This document shows, piece by piece, positions 21,991 through 34,946 of a DNA stretch of 64,000 nt. The stretch covers positions 1,116,001 to 1,180,000 of the forward strand of contig JABYQU010000001.1 of assembly GCA_022264855.1 (NCBI GenBank). The letters are read 5' to 3'. A model generated the notes under the pieces. The model did no database searches. It saw only the letters and a program-made list of their open reading frames with translations, and was not told where the DNA came from. The position numbers and the translations under genes were made by a program. The number at the start of each line of letters is the position of its first letter. Positions within the stretch are counted from its first letter, which is position 1. The stretch comes from Lenzites betulinus (Eukaryota > Basidiomycota > Agaricomycetes > Polyporales > Polyporaceae).

Positions 21991-24900
21991 TGTGTAGTGT
22001 GTCTGTGCTAGTGCTGTGCTAGTCGTAGGAGTGCGTGGGTGGGAACAGGGACGGCAGGCGGGGGAGGTGGGGGGGTGGGACAAGAAGGGAGGCCGGGCGG
22101 GCGGGGATATGAGGGAGCGGCGGAGGCATGGAACTGTATTTGACTGTCGGCGCCTAAGACAAAGGAGATATGTTATGATTCGGACGGGGTCCGTGGCAGA
22201 CGGCGGAGGACGGTGCGCGCAGTTGACTGTTGGCTGCCATCAGCTTGGGCGGCGTGTTGCCTCCCATGCTCGGGCTTTGCAATGCTCTGATGCTGTGCCC
22301 TGCTCGCCCTCCGCTGTCATCCTGATCATCCGACTATCACCACCGCTTCCCCACCTCAGATTCGACTACACCCACGCCGGCCAATCAATCTACCCCTTGA
22401 ATTTGACGAGCCGATCTGCGCCCTCCCTCTCACGATCCGCCCTCCCGCCCCCTGCCTGCTGCCCGGCGACGGTCTGCCGTGCCCACTGGGCGCGCACGCG
22501 GCGTGCAGAGCCGCGGCGGGACGGTGGGGTGGGGCCGCGGGATGTCGAAGCCAGGCTGACAGACAGGTATCCCGGCGAGCCGAGTGCTGTCCTGGGCATG
22601 TGCAATATGGCCGAGGGATTTGAATTGTGGTCAAATTTGGCGTTAAGAGGACAAGAAAGGTGGACGCTGGGCCGCATGGACGACGTCTACGTGGAACGGC
22701 TGGGCGAGGCCGATAATAAAAGATATCCTCGCGTGATATCTGCCAGCGTCGCAGCAGCTGCCATGCACGCAGAGCGCATCCGACACTGACAGACACGCAG
22801 ACGCCCGCGGTGTGCAGGGACGCATCAGTTTCAAGCTTGCCTCCCCCAGCGCCTCTTGGGATCTCCGATCCCTGTCCTCCGATTTCGGGTGTTCGTATTT
22901 CATCTCTCCTCTTGTCATCCTTCCAGCGCGCGTAATACGAGTCATCGGGGTGCTATCGAGCCCTTCTTACTCACCGCAGATCCCAGGCCCTCCGCGACAT
23001 CTCCCCTGACGCTAGGTTCTGTCCCACACAGTCAGCCTCTAACTTGCGTCCACCTCGGCTGCTGACACACCCCTCTTTCGCTGCTCGTGTACAACACTGC
23101 TGCCGGCCACAGGCGCCCACCAGCTCTGATGTTTTACAGTGGCGGCTCGCTCGTCGCCATAATTTAGCCATGACCGGTCTCTCCACGGTCTCACAGGCGC
23201 GCCCACTTAACTCACGTTGCCACCCGTAGCATTCTAACTTCTGATAGAAGGAGATCGCCCCGGAAGGACGTAAGTATGTATTTCAAACTGACACTAATAC
23301 TGCTCAAATACCACATCGGGCACGCTTCTATCCTCCCGCTCGACCCGGCGGTATAACATGCGGTCTCGGATCGGTGCTGTGGTACGTCGCACTTGGTGTT
23401 GCGAAATTGACGAGTACTCGTTGCTGAAACGTCTCGGGAAGCGCGGCTATCCCACAATCCAGGATGACCGCTACCACCGTCCTCGATTTTGGCCGCTGGC
23501 CGACAACGTCGCAGCTACTGTGCTCCATGCGATGCTCCCGCAGCGCGCCCCACTCGCATCGCCTCTCCTGAACAAATATCAGGAAAATGCAAGCACGCGT
23601 CTTGTTCGACAAATTTACCGCTACCGCGCGGCTCTCACGCAGAACCGCCGCGGAGCCACACAAAACAGCGGCCGAAGACCCTCGGGCGACCAGCTTGGAA
23701 GATCGGCAAAATTCGAACGCGAGCCCCTTCGCTGCGCGATGCCGTGAGCGTTACGGCCGTGCGTTGACATCGGTGTGTTTATTCGCCGGAACATTCCACA
23801 CGCCAGCAGCGGGCGGTGTCCGAATACTAAATAGCTCGGCTGCGAGCCTAGGAGCTACTTGGGCGCACGTCCAGATATGTCGTGCGCGAATTGAGGGCTG
23901 CGATGCGCATTGTCCCTGGGGTGGACCTGGGCGGCCGGATCGCGATGCGCCTCGGAGGTAAGCAGATATTGGTGCGCACCGCTCGACGGTTTCACGATGT
24001 GTGGTCAACTGACTAGGTTGCAGCGTCGGGGAATCGCGCTCGGTTGCCGGGTACATCGGGCTCGCTTCCTGGTAACTCAGACCGCGTCGCCAAGGCGGAC
24101 GACATCCTCCCGAAAGAGCACATCGCCCCTGTGGATGACTCCCGGCGCGCATCCACTTTAGCATAACGTGTACTGCGTTTATTCAAAGAGCACAGTCAGC
24201 ACACAGTTCGGAACAGAAGTGAGTCATCTTATATACTCCGAGCGGAGAAAAACGAGAGCCGCCTTCGTCACTGCGCCGCCGCGATTTCAGAATAGAACCA
24301 CTGCAACAATCTTCTAGCTCGGGCAATTCAATAACGGCAGCTGCACAGGGCATGACGTCCCTCCTCGGCCGGCCGCCATAATCATCACGTAGGGCGTCGT
24401 AATCCTGCTGCACTGGCTCTGCGGACCATGGTCAGCCTGCAGCCATGCGGATGTGCTGTCAGTGCCATGGTGTTTCTTTCTGCCAGAGAGAGCTACGGGC
24501 CTGTACGACTGTGCCGCTGGCGCAGCGAGTACGGACGAATACGGACGACGCATTACCGATATTCATCCCGCCTGCCCCGCTGCGCACGCAGACACAAGCG
24601 CACCGGTCCCAGAAACGCGCATGCATTGCCTGGCACACTCCGATCCGCCAAGCGACGCGTCCGCAGGTGCCAGGCGCACTGGGCACGCTGCACCTCCCGC
24701 TCCGGCGCAGGGGAGCGGCGGCCGCCGGAGACCCGCCAAATTCAAGTTCGCGAAACCCTGTTAGACGCAAGCGACGGGAAGCCCGCGCCGCGTCAGCACG
24801 GCTCGGACCTGGGATCCTGGGATCGCGCGCCGTTGCCGCGTTACCGCCTGAGGCTACGCGGGCACGAAGGCTGGACCCTCGATTTTGGATTCTTCGAGGC

Positions 24901-27900
24901 GCACGTCCTCCGAGGCGTCTTCCTCATCCTCTCTCCCGCCGCCGGAACGGTGCGGTGCGGCCCTGGGTCCGAGGGCGACGCTCCGAGTTTCCGAGTTTCC
25001 TCTGGCCGCCGCTCGCGAGCAGGCGAGGTGTCTGTGTGTGGTTTGGGGCTCGCCCCTCTTCGCTCGGGCCGCCTCGACAGCCTGTATTGTGCCGCTGCTT
25101 ACGTTCCCAGTCAAACTGGAACACGACCTTCGCCAACTCCGACCCTACATCTCGGCGTACCAAGTGGCAACGCGCCACCCCAGCCCCCAGGCCGTCGGAC
25201 GACGCACTGTGTTCCGCCGATGCTGTCACCCACACCCCTGCCCCACACCTGCACCGGCGAAGCAGCAGCGCTCCCACAGCGAGCTTCGAAGTGTTGCTGT
25301 TGCACTGCGCTGCGCGGCGATCGTCCTTTCGCACGACCGTCCGCACTCAAATCAGGTCGCGGAGTTGGCCCCCCTGCGCGTATCAGAATCAAGCATGCGT
25401 GTGCGCGCGCCGCCACCGATGTTGGGACGTTGCTCACTCGCTTAGCTGCTTATGGTGCGCTCAAGGCGTCGGTGCGGGCGGTATCTGCAGCGGACGGCGG
25501 GGACGCATGGACGCGACCGTGACGGTGCCTCTCGCGCTCGCGCTCCCGCACTCTATGATTCGACGGCCCGCATCACGATCAGGACACCGCTGCTGCGACG
25601 GCGGTGCTGCGATTGGCATGCCTGCTCCCGTTTGGGTAGGTTTGGGTGCAGCCAAGATCACGCTTCGCCGCATTTGACTGCCCCGATGCCGCTGCGGGTG
25701 CGCGCCGCATGCAGCAGCAGGGCCTACTGCACAGACGCATCATGCAAGATGCTCGAGGGGCTCTTAATGCAAGATGGCGTGCCGTGTCGGGCTCGCGCTG
25801 ACAGTCGATCTCGCTCGCGGCGCTGCGCGTGATGCGCCCGGCGCGATGCTGTCAACGCGAGACTCTTCCTCTTCCCGTGGCTGCTGTGCCGCAGAGAGTG
25901 CCAGGGCGTTTGCACGGCGCACACCGCACGCGCGGGTGTGTGACGTGTGTGTGTCATCGGTGTGCGGTTCATTATCCAATATTCAATTTTGCAATCAACT
26001 GAGGCGCCTCCGCCGGGCCTGGTCAGAGATTGAACTTGAATCAGTTACAGTAGGAATGCCTCCGCTCGAGCCGCCACGATGATATTTCCATCGAGGCCGT
26101 CCCGTGGCCTCTGGCTGTTTGACAATGCACCGGCCGCTGTGCTCACTGCTCACGCGCTGACGCGCTCACGGTCGAATTCTCCAGGGGGCGATCGCATCGC
26201 ACGCCCGCGCAAAACCAAATTGGCGAGCTCCATTCGGCCACATAACTCTGAGTCAAGCGCATTACGCCCTGCCTCGCTGATGCGGACCGTGATTCTGCGG
26301 TTCTCGCCGTCGAAGGCCGGGGTGCCTGTGCGCCGCGTCAACCTGCAGTTGAGAGTTCGGAACACTGGGAGCGAGTGGCACATGCACAGCATCGCCGACG
26401 AAGTATCCGATATCCAGGTTTCGAGTGCCGCGCCCTCGTTAACGCGAACGCGTTAACGTTCAAACGCGCATCGATGCAGATGCAGCATCAGCTTCGAGTA
26501 CACGCAGATTGCGCCAGTCAGTGTTAGGGAGCGGTGACGGTGCGCTGGATCTCTGCATGTCGGCGCGCGCGCACGCAATGTACGGGGGTGCTCACTTCTC
26601 CCGGCCCCAAGCGCGACGCGCGAAGATGGATACGGGTCTATAGCGGGATGCCGTGGTGGGAGCTGGTGGGAGGCGGGGGCGCAAGCGGGGCACGGTGTTA
26701 TATTAAGGCTTGCAGCCGTACGTAGAACGCACCTTCTGTGCGCCCAGCGGTGTTCGCAGTCGCCCGCGGATGCAATTCTAACTGGGTTACAGTAGCTGAG
26801 GATGCGGGCCCCGACTTGTCAGTGTGGCACGCGTGCCGCGGCGTGCGGGTGTGGCATATGGTGCGATTTCGCGATGACGGGACGGTGCGACGATGCCTCG
26901 GGCGGCGTGCCGGGGACGATGTGAGGTGGGAAGTTGGACGGGGATGTGCGGTTATCTGGGCCCCATGTCGGGCCTGTCAGGAACGCTAGGTGCGAGGATG
27001 CTGTGCAGAAGTACTACCTGCCTGTTGGTGTTGTTGTTGGCGACATAGCATCCGAACGAACGTCCGACACGAGCCTGTCAGGCAACCGTCGGGGACCGGT
27101 CTGTATGCCGCGTATGCGAGTCGCAGCAGGAGTGTGGGCGCGGCGAGGACAGATGTGCGTTCCATCCTTCTCTGCCATTGCATGCCGTATCTGGTGCGTG
27201 TGTTGGCTGACGCCGCAGCGTTGACAGGGCTGATTACGTCGTTGAATCATCGATGTGTACTATGCACTGTCGTCGTGTGCACTGCGGGTGTGTGCCGGCG
27301 CTGACGCGGGCCACAACGGCGGTGCCACCTGGACACCGCATTGAAGGCTTGAACGTTGAGGCTGCTGAGGTATGTTACTGAATCGTGCTCTGTTCTTGAT
27401 GCTGGCCATCATCAATCATTCGTGGTGCCTTCTATCCGAGTCCAGGTGACAGAAATTACCTGGATGATGCATCATGCATCATGCACTATAGGAATTGTCT
27501 GTGTGGGCATCGTGGAACGTCACATGCGTATGCATTGACTGATGTTCCAGCGTGGTGAAACCGTTGAATATGGCGACGTGCGTGCGACTGCTGATCGTTG
27601 TATATCCCTAGTACATGTGACGGGGCCGTCGCTGTTCCGAGAGGAGGCGGCACCGGGGGATGAGGCGGACGTCGGCGTGGACCGAAGAGGAAGGCGGCGG
27701 GGGCGTGCCGCTGTGGCTGGCACGGCCCGATCTGTGTGGTTGAAGTCGAAGAGCGCGCCGCCGTCCGCCGCCGCCGCCAGCCTCCCGGCACAATCAATAT
27801 GAGGTGCGCCGCGCCGCCATGACCGCCATCGGTGGCTTCCTCTCGACCGTCATCTTCCCGCTCACAGTCTATTCTTCTCTTCACAACTATAACGACACTC

Positions 27901-27927
27901 TTTACGACCCGGCCGCCATTCTTTACG
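21991..27927. other. 5.9 kb stretch without a recognisable gene
   Basis: This region separates the bZIP-like start (minus) from the secreted-protein start (plus). Parts (about 24.4-25.7 kb) are so GC-rich that several frames stay open at once, giving long spurious translations rich in Arg, Ala, Pro and Cys with no domain resemblance. Other parts (22.8-23.3 kb and 26.7-27.5 kb) are mixed and non-coding in appearance. It probably holds extended promoters and leaders; an unrecognised RNA gene cannot be excluded. Confidence 0.5.
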
Positions 27928-29365
27928 ATGATCTGTTCTTTACTCCTCGCCCTTCCCCTTCTCGCTCTCACCTCCTCATCCGAGGGAGCACCCGTCCCTC
28001 AGTTGGACGACGTTCTGGCGGTACGTCACCATGACACACTAGCATCGTGTCGACGTTCTCTTACTAATAATTATGCAGCTTGTCCGTGAGGAGACCTGCA
28101 TGTATCTCGCGACCTCCCTCACGGATCCCCGCACCCTCCTCGCCGATATCCAGAATGGCCAGGCACCCGCCAGCCTCCAGGCACTCCAGGCGCTCCCCAT
28201 GAGCACGGTCAACGAAATCTTTGAATCCTGCACTGTCTCAGGCATCCCCAACACCAACAGTAACGTCAACAACAACAACAACAACATCAATTCCCCCGCC
28301 TCTCCGGGCGGTGGTGGAGCCTCTGATATCAACAGCAGTTCAGAGGGCAACGGTGACCCCTCCGCATATGCTGGGACCAGCTATGGGTCCGGGAATGTTG
28401 ATAACGGGTATGGGTCGCCCGACGGATCCTCCGCGGACGCTACGTCAGGAAGCCCCCCGCAGGCCGACACACCCGCTTCTGTCGCTGAACCCGTAGCCCC
28501 GGCAGGTACCTCAGGTCTTTCATCGTCCTCCGACGCTCCTGCTACTGCGGCGCCCGCTGCGGTAGCCAGTACAGACGGTCAGACCAGTGACTCCGGCGGT
28601 AGCGGTAATGCGGACGCGGCGGCCGCTTCTGCCGGGTCCTCTGGATCTAACACAGACTCTACCCCGCCCCCGAACGCCAACGCGAACGTCGCAAGCGGCA
28701 CGTCCGGCACCTCTGGGCAGTCCTTCAACCCTGCGGCAGGCGCTAGTTCTGGCTCGGGCTCCGCTGCGGCTTCTGGGTCTTCTGGCGACAATGGCTCCTC
28801 TAACTCTGGGGCTCCTGCTGGAGACGTGAACGTTCCTAGTGCTTCGTCTTCTGCTTCTGGCTCTACGGATGGCACCAGTGATACCTCCGCTTCCGCAGCA
28901 TCTGGCGACAACGGCGCCACGTCGTCGGACAGCCCTGCGCCGTCCTCCGACAACACGGGTGACGCCCCTGCATCGTCTTCCGACGACTCAGGTGACTCCC
29001 CCGCCGCACCTTCGCCGGCGACCGAGGGCGACACGGCCTACCCCGGCGAGGGCTACCCTGCTGCTAGCGGTGACTACCAAGGAAGCGGCTCTGCATCCTA
29101 CGACGGCTCGGACGGCGGCGGTAACAGCGCATCCTTCCGCGCACCCTCGACTTCTGGCGACACTGTGGACACGAGCTCGCCGCAGTGCACCGGGCTTGTT
29201 TGCACCAACGTCAACGCTGTCAGCGACTCTGGCTATCAGGTGGTCGGCGTTGCCCCCACGGAGTCCCAGGATCTCGTTTTCAGCGACATGGACCCGACCA
29301 AGTGCGCTAGCGGAGATGTCTCCCTGTGCGTTGGACTTTCTCACTTGACCCTGCCATCGTCGTAG
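27928..29365 (+). CDS. Secreted Ser/Gly/Ala-rich protein of unknown function
   Basis: Two exons (27928-28020 and 28079-29365) encode 459 residues. A signal peptide (MICSLLLALPLLALTSSSEG) precedes a compact predicted helical segment (LVREETCMYLATSLTDPRTL, then LQALPMSTVNEIFESCTVSG). A long low-complexity region of Ser, Gly, Ala, Asn, Thr and Asp follows (about residues 100-390). The C-terminus is more ordered and has four cysteines (SSPQCTGLVCTNVNA and DPTKCASGDVSLCVGLS). No GPI-type hydrophobic tail is visible. The protein is probably secreted and possibly O-glycosylated in the wall or sheath; no family was recognised. The in-phase junction and signal peptide support the start. Asn-rich and Gly-rich runs may vary in length between strains. 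Confidence 0.75.
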
Positions 29366-29759
29366 TTTCGCAATTTTGTCTTGGAATATAATGCAGTGAA
29401 GAAAATCCCGGGTGTCACTTTGACTGAGTTATGTCGGCCTACACAAGCGATAGCGATAGCACCAAAGTATATTGTGTACATTGTCTGATAGCATGCGAAA
29501 GCGAGAGCAGAGTGTTCTTGTCTGAGCTGGTGGTAGTTATTTGCAAGATGCGTGTTTCTAAAAGCAGCAGAGGACGGGCGCTCCGGGGACGTGCACAGCC
29601 GCCGAGGCGCTGTGCTCGCGTTGGAGGGCAATAACGCGCTGGCCAGCACCACTCCACGTCCATCGCCTCCTCATGCCACCTCGCTCCCGCTGCACCCCGC
29701 CCGACACGTCCTGAGCCCGACCACCCAGCAGCAGAACCCAGAACCCAGAAACCGCGCAC
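29366..29759. other. Tandem intergenic stretch, no gene recognised
   Basis: These 394 nt lie between two plus-strand genes: first an AT-richer 3' UTR-like half, then a CT-rich leader (about 29640-29750) before the EXS-domain protein start. Confidence 0.5.
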
Positions 29760-31734
29760 ATGAAGAGCGACTTCGTCGACGAGACCTACTTCGCCGCCGC
29801 CTTCCCCCTCCCGTTCCGCGTGCTCGCCCTCGTCGGGCTCGGGATCCTCGGCTGGGCGACGAACCTGCACGGGCTGCACGCGTCGCACATCGACGCCGCG
29901 GGCACGCTCGACCTCGCGCACGCCGCGCACGACGGCCGCCGCCGCCGCCTCGCGTCGCCGCTCCCGACCGACCGCGGCTGGCGCGCGGGCGCGCCGCCGC
30001 ACCGCGCGGTGTACGGCGTGTTTGCGGCGTATACGGGGTGCACGGCGGCGGCGTGGCTCGCGTTCCGCGTCGCGACGTGCGCGGACGCGGGGCTGGTGGA
30101 CGGGTTCAAGTTCGTGCCCGGGCTCGCGATGCTGTGTGTGTTGACGGCGCTGGTGTGTCCGTTTAACGTGCTGCATCGGCCGGAGCGGGAGCAGTTCCTC
30201 CAGTACGTCTCGTTTTTGCTTTTGGTGTGCACTGGCTGTGCTGGGGTGCATGTACGCGCGTCGCGCGCGGGACGATGGGATATCGACTGACAATTTTATC
30301 GGATAGAGCGGTGCACAGATGTTTGTTCCCGTCCCCGCATCGGGTGTACTTCTCGGACGTCGTCTTTGCGGATATCTTCACGTCGTTCGCAAAAGTGCTC
30401 GGTGACGTCTGGCTGTCGATAAACATGCTTATGCCGGGAAAGAGCCTGCTCGCGCAACCGAGCCAGGACGGACTCGCGCGGTGGATTTTGCCCACGCTCA
30501 TGAGGTGAGTGCTTATTCTCGTGCTACCATGGCTCTGGGTTTGCCTGTATGCGGACTTCCCCGCAAGGTTGCGGCGTCGTGCGGGATGCTAGGGTATTCC
30601 TGTATGCCTTCTTGCATATCGCGTAGAACAATGTCTCGTACACCGGCTTCGCTCGCGTGTATGGAACGCCAAAACTGGCCTGGACTGCGTTCCGTGCTAT
30701 TAGGTGTCGCACCAGCCCGGACTGGGCTCGCCACTTCGGTGGAAGTGAGGTCATCTGCGCTCGGAATCTAGACGCAAATCCGCGCACCCCTGCTTGTTCC
30801 TGCTCTTTCCGCGCCGCGCATATATAGACCTGCTCACGTCTATTACTCGCCCCCCAGTATCCCGTATGCCGTCCGACTACGCCAGTGCCTCGTGGAGTTT
30901 AATGCGCCTGGAAATGAGAGCCGGCGCCCGCTGTTTAACGCGCTCAAGTACGCCTCTTCCTTCCCCGTAATATACCTCTCTGCTGCACAACGCCTTGTCG
31001 TGTCCGATGTGGTTGCTTTGAACGGTGAAGCCGCTGCTAGCCAACCATGGCACGGTGAGCATCAACTCTTCCGCTTATGGTGCGTGACTTTCTTGCAGCC
31101 GGTGTACGTCAAGATTGACCAGGGCCTACGTAGGCTCCTTGCTGCTGCTTTCAACTCGCTATATACGTTTTGGTGGGACGTAACGAACGATTGGGGACTT
31201 GACCTCTTACGACCTAAACACGCGGGGAGCGGGCCTATGCGCTCCGCAGCCCCGCCACGACCGCTGCTCCTGCCTCGCCTGCACTCCCGCTCAGTGCTCC
31301 TCAAGCACCCAGAGTCTCCCACACAAGACGACGCCCTCGAAGAGTCGACAGAATACACCGCATACACGAACTCCGAGCGCGGCCCACACCCATACGGCCT
31401 GCGCCCGACGCTCCTTTTTCCGCTCCCCGTCTACCCATTCGCGGTCCTCGTCGACCTCGTGCTCCGGCTAACGTGGTCCGCGAAGCTGTCCAGCCACCTG
31501 CACGCATACTCCGAAGGTGACCTCGTCATCTTCTGGATCGAGCTCGCAGAGGTCGTCCGCCGCTGGATGTGGGTCTTCCTCCGTGTCGAGTGGGAAACCG
31601 TGAAGGAGGCCACAGACACGCACGTACCCCGGTCACCCCGCGCGGACCGCGGGGACTCGTTCCGGGACGGAATGGTGATCGCGGAGCAGGACGAGCTCGA
31701 GCTGGGCCCCTCGGAAGCAGGCGGGCCCGGGTAG
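29760..31734 (+). CDS. EXS-domain membrane protein (Erd1-like)
   Basis: Four exons (29760-30202, 30307-30504, 30858-31079, 31134-31734) encode 487 residues. Hydrophobic segments occur at VLALVGLGILGWATNL, VYGVFAAYTGCTAAAWLAFR, PGLAMLCVLTALVCPFNVL and TLLFPLPVYPFAVLVDLVL. EXS hallmarks are CLFPSPHRVYFSDVVFADIF, IPYAVRLRQCLVEFN, RPLFNALKYASSFPVI and NSLYTFWWDVTNDWGLDLL. There is no SPX domain, so the protein resembles yeast Erd1, a Golgi protein linked to phosphate recycling and retention of luminal ER/Golgi proteins, rather than Syg1/XPR1. A hydrophilic insert of about 60 residues follows the WWD motif. Intron 2 is 353 nt. Intron 3 (54 nt) has no in-frame stop; splicing it restores LWLLAAAFNS. 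Confidence 0.88.
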
Positions 31735-32961
31735 GCCCGCGCGCGCGACATCGCAGCGTACGCCCGCGGGCGTCTGCCAGAACAGACTCGGAGGCCGGTG
31801 GGAACGGATGGACGGATGCGGGCGCGGTCCGTGCTTGGCACGCCGGTGAGCGGGGCGGAGCTCCTGGTCGACGCTGCGCTCACGCTGTCTCTCCCCACGC
31901 AGGCTTCTTCTACTGTACTAATGTACTATTCGACTCTCACAATGGCAGCGCATAGATTGTGCAGGCCGCCGCGCGAGCCTGCAGCAGCCAGGGCCCTTGT
32001 TTCAGACTTCCAGTCCTAGCGTTCGGGGCGAAGGCAATTATGCAATGGGGTAGGTGGCACGCTAGGACGCGTCCCGTGGCTGGCACATGTGCGTATGTGT
32101 TTACGGAACTTCCTTGGGCGGCCGGAGAGGGGATCATACGCTTGATGGACGAAGGCCATGGGAACACGATAATAGAGCGCGACTGCCCGAAGGCCGGTGC
32201 ACCTGAGGAAGTAAAGAGAGTTCGGGTCGGATGCCCAGGTACCGCAGGCTAGAATCGGCGCGCGGGGACACCACAGCGTCATGCGACGTGCGAGCGTTCA
32301 GGCTGGTCCCGGCGGTTGCACCCGAGTTATCTGACCGTCCTTCAGCTGATCGTCCAGGTGTGTTTGGCGGCGGCGGCCTGCAGAGATGTCGGGGGCGGTC
32401 TTGATCGACAAGCGCCGGTGAGGGGATGGCGAAAGGCGTACTCTCGGAGGAAGTCGCGTCAATATAGGTGGGAACTTGCATACGACGCTCACACCGCCGG
32501 CTATTCTTGACGCGATCGGGACCGTTCGCGGAGGGGCGTTGGGAGAACAGCGCGCCCTGGTGCATGTTCGCCCGAAGCAGGAGGTGCGTTCTGTGTTCAG
32601 TCAGCTGACGAATGCACAGGAGAGTGTGTGCGTGCCGGGACGCCCGGGTCGTCATAGCGCGGCACGGGTGTATGGGACGCTCGTAGGCATCCGGAAGCTG
32701 GCATTCAAAATCGTTCCCACTTCTGGTACGCACGGTACATAACTCGTAGCCCATTCACCCGCCGCGGACGTCCGCCACGGTACCATACGCAGACTAGCAG
32801 CCAAGTCAGCAGGAACAACTCGGTGCCCCCCTTCCCACGTGGACCCATACTCGCATCGCCTTGGTGCGCTCCTCCTCTGTCCGAACCTGTCCTGCGCCCG
32901 CCCAGCTGAACCTTCATCCTCCTATCGATCCCACAGCACACTCAGCGCGCCACCCGTGACC
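31735..32961. other. Intergenic stretch, no gene recognised
   Basis: About 1.2 kb between the EXS gene and formate dehydrogenase. Open frames here are short and mutually overlapping on both strands. The last 150 nt are CT/CA-rich, consistent with the formate dehydrogenase leader. Confidence 0.5.
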
Positions 32962-34550
32962 ATGTTCGCCGGCATCTCGTCCTCCTACTTAAGGCGCAGC
33001 ATCCTCTCCTCGGCGGCCAGATCCCCACGCCTCCTCAGCTCGACCCGCCTCGCACCCTCCATCAACACCAACTCTACCGCCGGAATGAAGGTGCGCTCCC
33101 CGACGCCGCTCTCTTGATCCGCGACGCTGACCAGCACCTTCAGATTGTCGCTGTTCTCTACAAGGGTGGTGATGCCGCCACGGAGGAGCCCCGTCTCCTC
33201 GGCACGATCGAGAACCAGGTTGGCATCAACGTCGGATGCATCCTGGACTTGAGCCTGACTGGGAACCCCCTCTTATAGCTCGGTATCCGCTCCTGGGTCG
33301 AGGAGCTAGGGCACGAATTCATTGTGAGCTCCCCGGCAGATCACAATATGCGTCGCATTTGTCTAATCTGCTCGATAGGTTACCGACGATAAGGAGGGCC
33401 CCGACTCGGTCTTCCAGAAAAACATCGTCGATGTACGTCCGCAGTCTGTCCAGCAGTATGCGCCACTGACCGCCGTGCCCACAGGCTGAGGTCCTTATCA
33501 CGACGCCCTTCCACCCCGCATACGTGACCAAGGAGATCATCGACAAGGTATATTTCGTCCGCCCTTCCATGCGAGCATCTTATTGACGTCCTCCGCACAG
33601 GCCCCGAACCTGAAGATCTGTATCACGGCGGGTGTCGGGTCTGACCACGTCGACCTCAATGCCGCCGTCGAGAGGCACATCCAGGTCCTCGAGGTCTCTG
33701 GCTCCAACGTCGTCTCGGTCGCCGAGCACGTTATCATGAGCATCCTCCTGCTCGTCCGCAACTTCGTCCCCGCACACGAGGTACGCACCATCTACTCCCC
33801 GTCCCCCGGTCGGGTCACTCACCCACCCCGCACAGATGATCGAGCGCGGTGACTGGCAAGTGTCCGACGTCGCGCGCAACGCGTATGACCTCGAGGGCAA
33901 GGTCGTCGGCACGATCGGCGCCGGCCGCATCGGCTACCGCGTCCTGCAGCGTCTCGTGCCCTTCAACACAAAGGAGCTGATCTACTACGACTACGCGGCG
34001 CTCCCAGAGGAGGCCGCGAAGGCCGTCGGCGCGCGGCGCGTCGACGACCTCAAGGACTTCGTCTCGCAGTGCGACGTCGTGACCGTGAACTGCCCGCTGC
34101 ACGAGGGCACGCGCGGGCTCGTGAACGCGGAGCTGCTCTCGCACTTCAAGAAGGGCGCGTGGCTCGTGAACACCGCGCGCGGGGCGATCTGCGACAAGGA
34201 CGCCGTCGCGGCCGCGCTCAAGAGCGGGCAGCTCTCCGGGTACGCGGGCGACGTGTGGAACGTGCAGCCCGCGCCCAAGGACCACGTGTGGCGCACGATG
34301 AAGAACCCGCTCGGCGGCGGCAACGGCATGGTGCCGCACTACTCGGGCACGACGCTCGACGCGCAGGCGCGCTACGCGGCGGGCACGAAGAGCATCCTCG
34401 AGAACTACCTCGCGAACAAGCCCCAGGAGCCGCAGAACATCATCATCGGCATCGGTGCGTGTCGTGCATGCGTTCTTTCTGACCGTGCTTTTGCTGACGG
34501 GACGTTGTGCAGAGGGTTACGCGACCAAGGCTTACGGCCAGCGCAAGTGA
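32962..34550 (+). CDS. FDH: NAD+-dependent formate dehydrogenase, mitochondrial
   Basis: Eight exons (32962-33090, 33144-33218, 33279-33323, 33379-33432, 33485-33547, 33601-33780, 33836-34454, 34513-34550) encode 400 residues. An Arg/Ser-rich N-terminus (about 40 residues) looks like a mitochondrial presequence. The enzyme then starts [12 protein letters not shown] and carries the formate site TPFHPAYV and [18 protein letters not shown]. The NAD-binding [37 protein letters not shown] with the catalytic Arg, and [14 protein letters not shown] with the catalytic His follow. It oxidises formate to CO2 with NAD+; in wood-decay fungi formate arises from oxalate decarboxylation, so a role in oxalate metabolism is likely. 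The protein ends AYGQRK. Length fits fungal FDH plus presequence. Confidence 0.96.
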
Positions 34551-34946
34551 GCGCTGCTCGTGGTGCAGTGTTCCGGACTATCTGTGGCATATATATTCAA
34601 ACCAGCAGCAACACTATATCCATGTACCATTAGGGCTTTCAGTCGTTGATAAAGCTATCACATCCATCGTTTGTGCGGTATCGCAAGACTTGAGTACTGG
34701 CATTCCCGGACGGCATCTTAGATTCCCGGTTGAGCCATCGTGCACGGCTATTTCGGTCGTCTCTCAGCAGTGAATGGCGTTAGTTAGCATTGAATAGACG
34801 TCGATCTTCGCGACGACGCCCGTGTATTTGGAAGGACGCCGGGGGCCAGGGCGTGCATACACGACTGAATGGGCGAGCACTCGCCGCGCTTCTCGCCTCG
34901 TTTCACGCGTGTTTAGGTACGCTTCCGCAATACAAGAGCATCGTAT
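34551..34946. other. Convergent 3' region, no gene recognised
   Basis: These 396 nt lie between the 3' ends of formate dehydrogenase (plus) and the GH45-like gene (minus). The composition is AT-richer and nothing further was recognised. Confidence 0.5.

Noticed and set aside
24428..25677. Overlapping 364- and 410-residue open frames
   Set aside because: Two plus-strand frames and minus-strand frames are open over the same GC-rich stretch. This is a composition effect rather than coding, and no family resemblance was seen.
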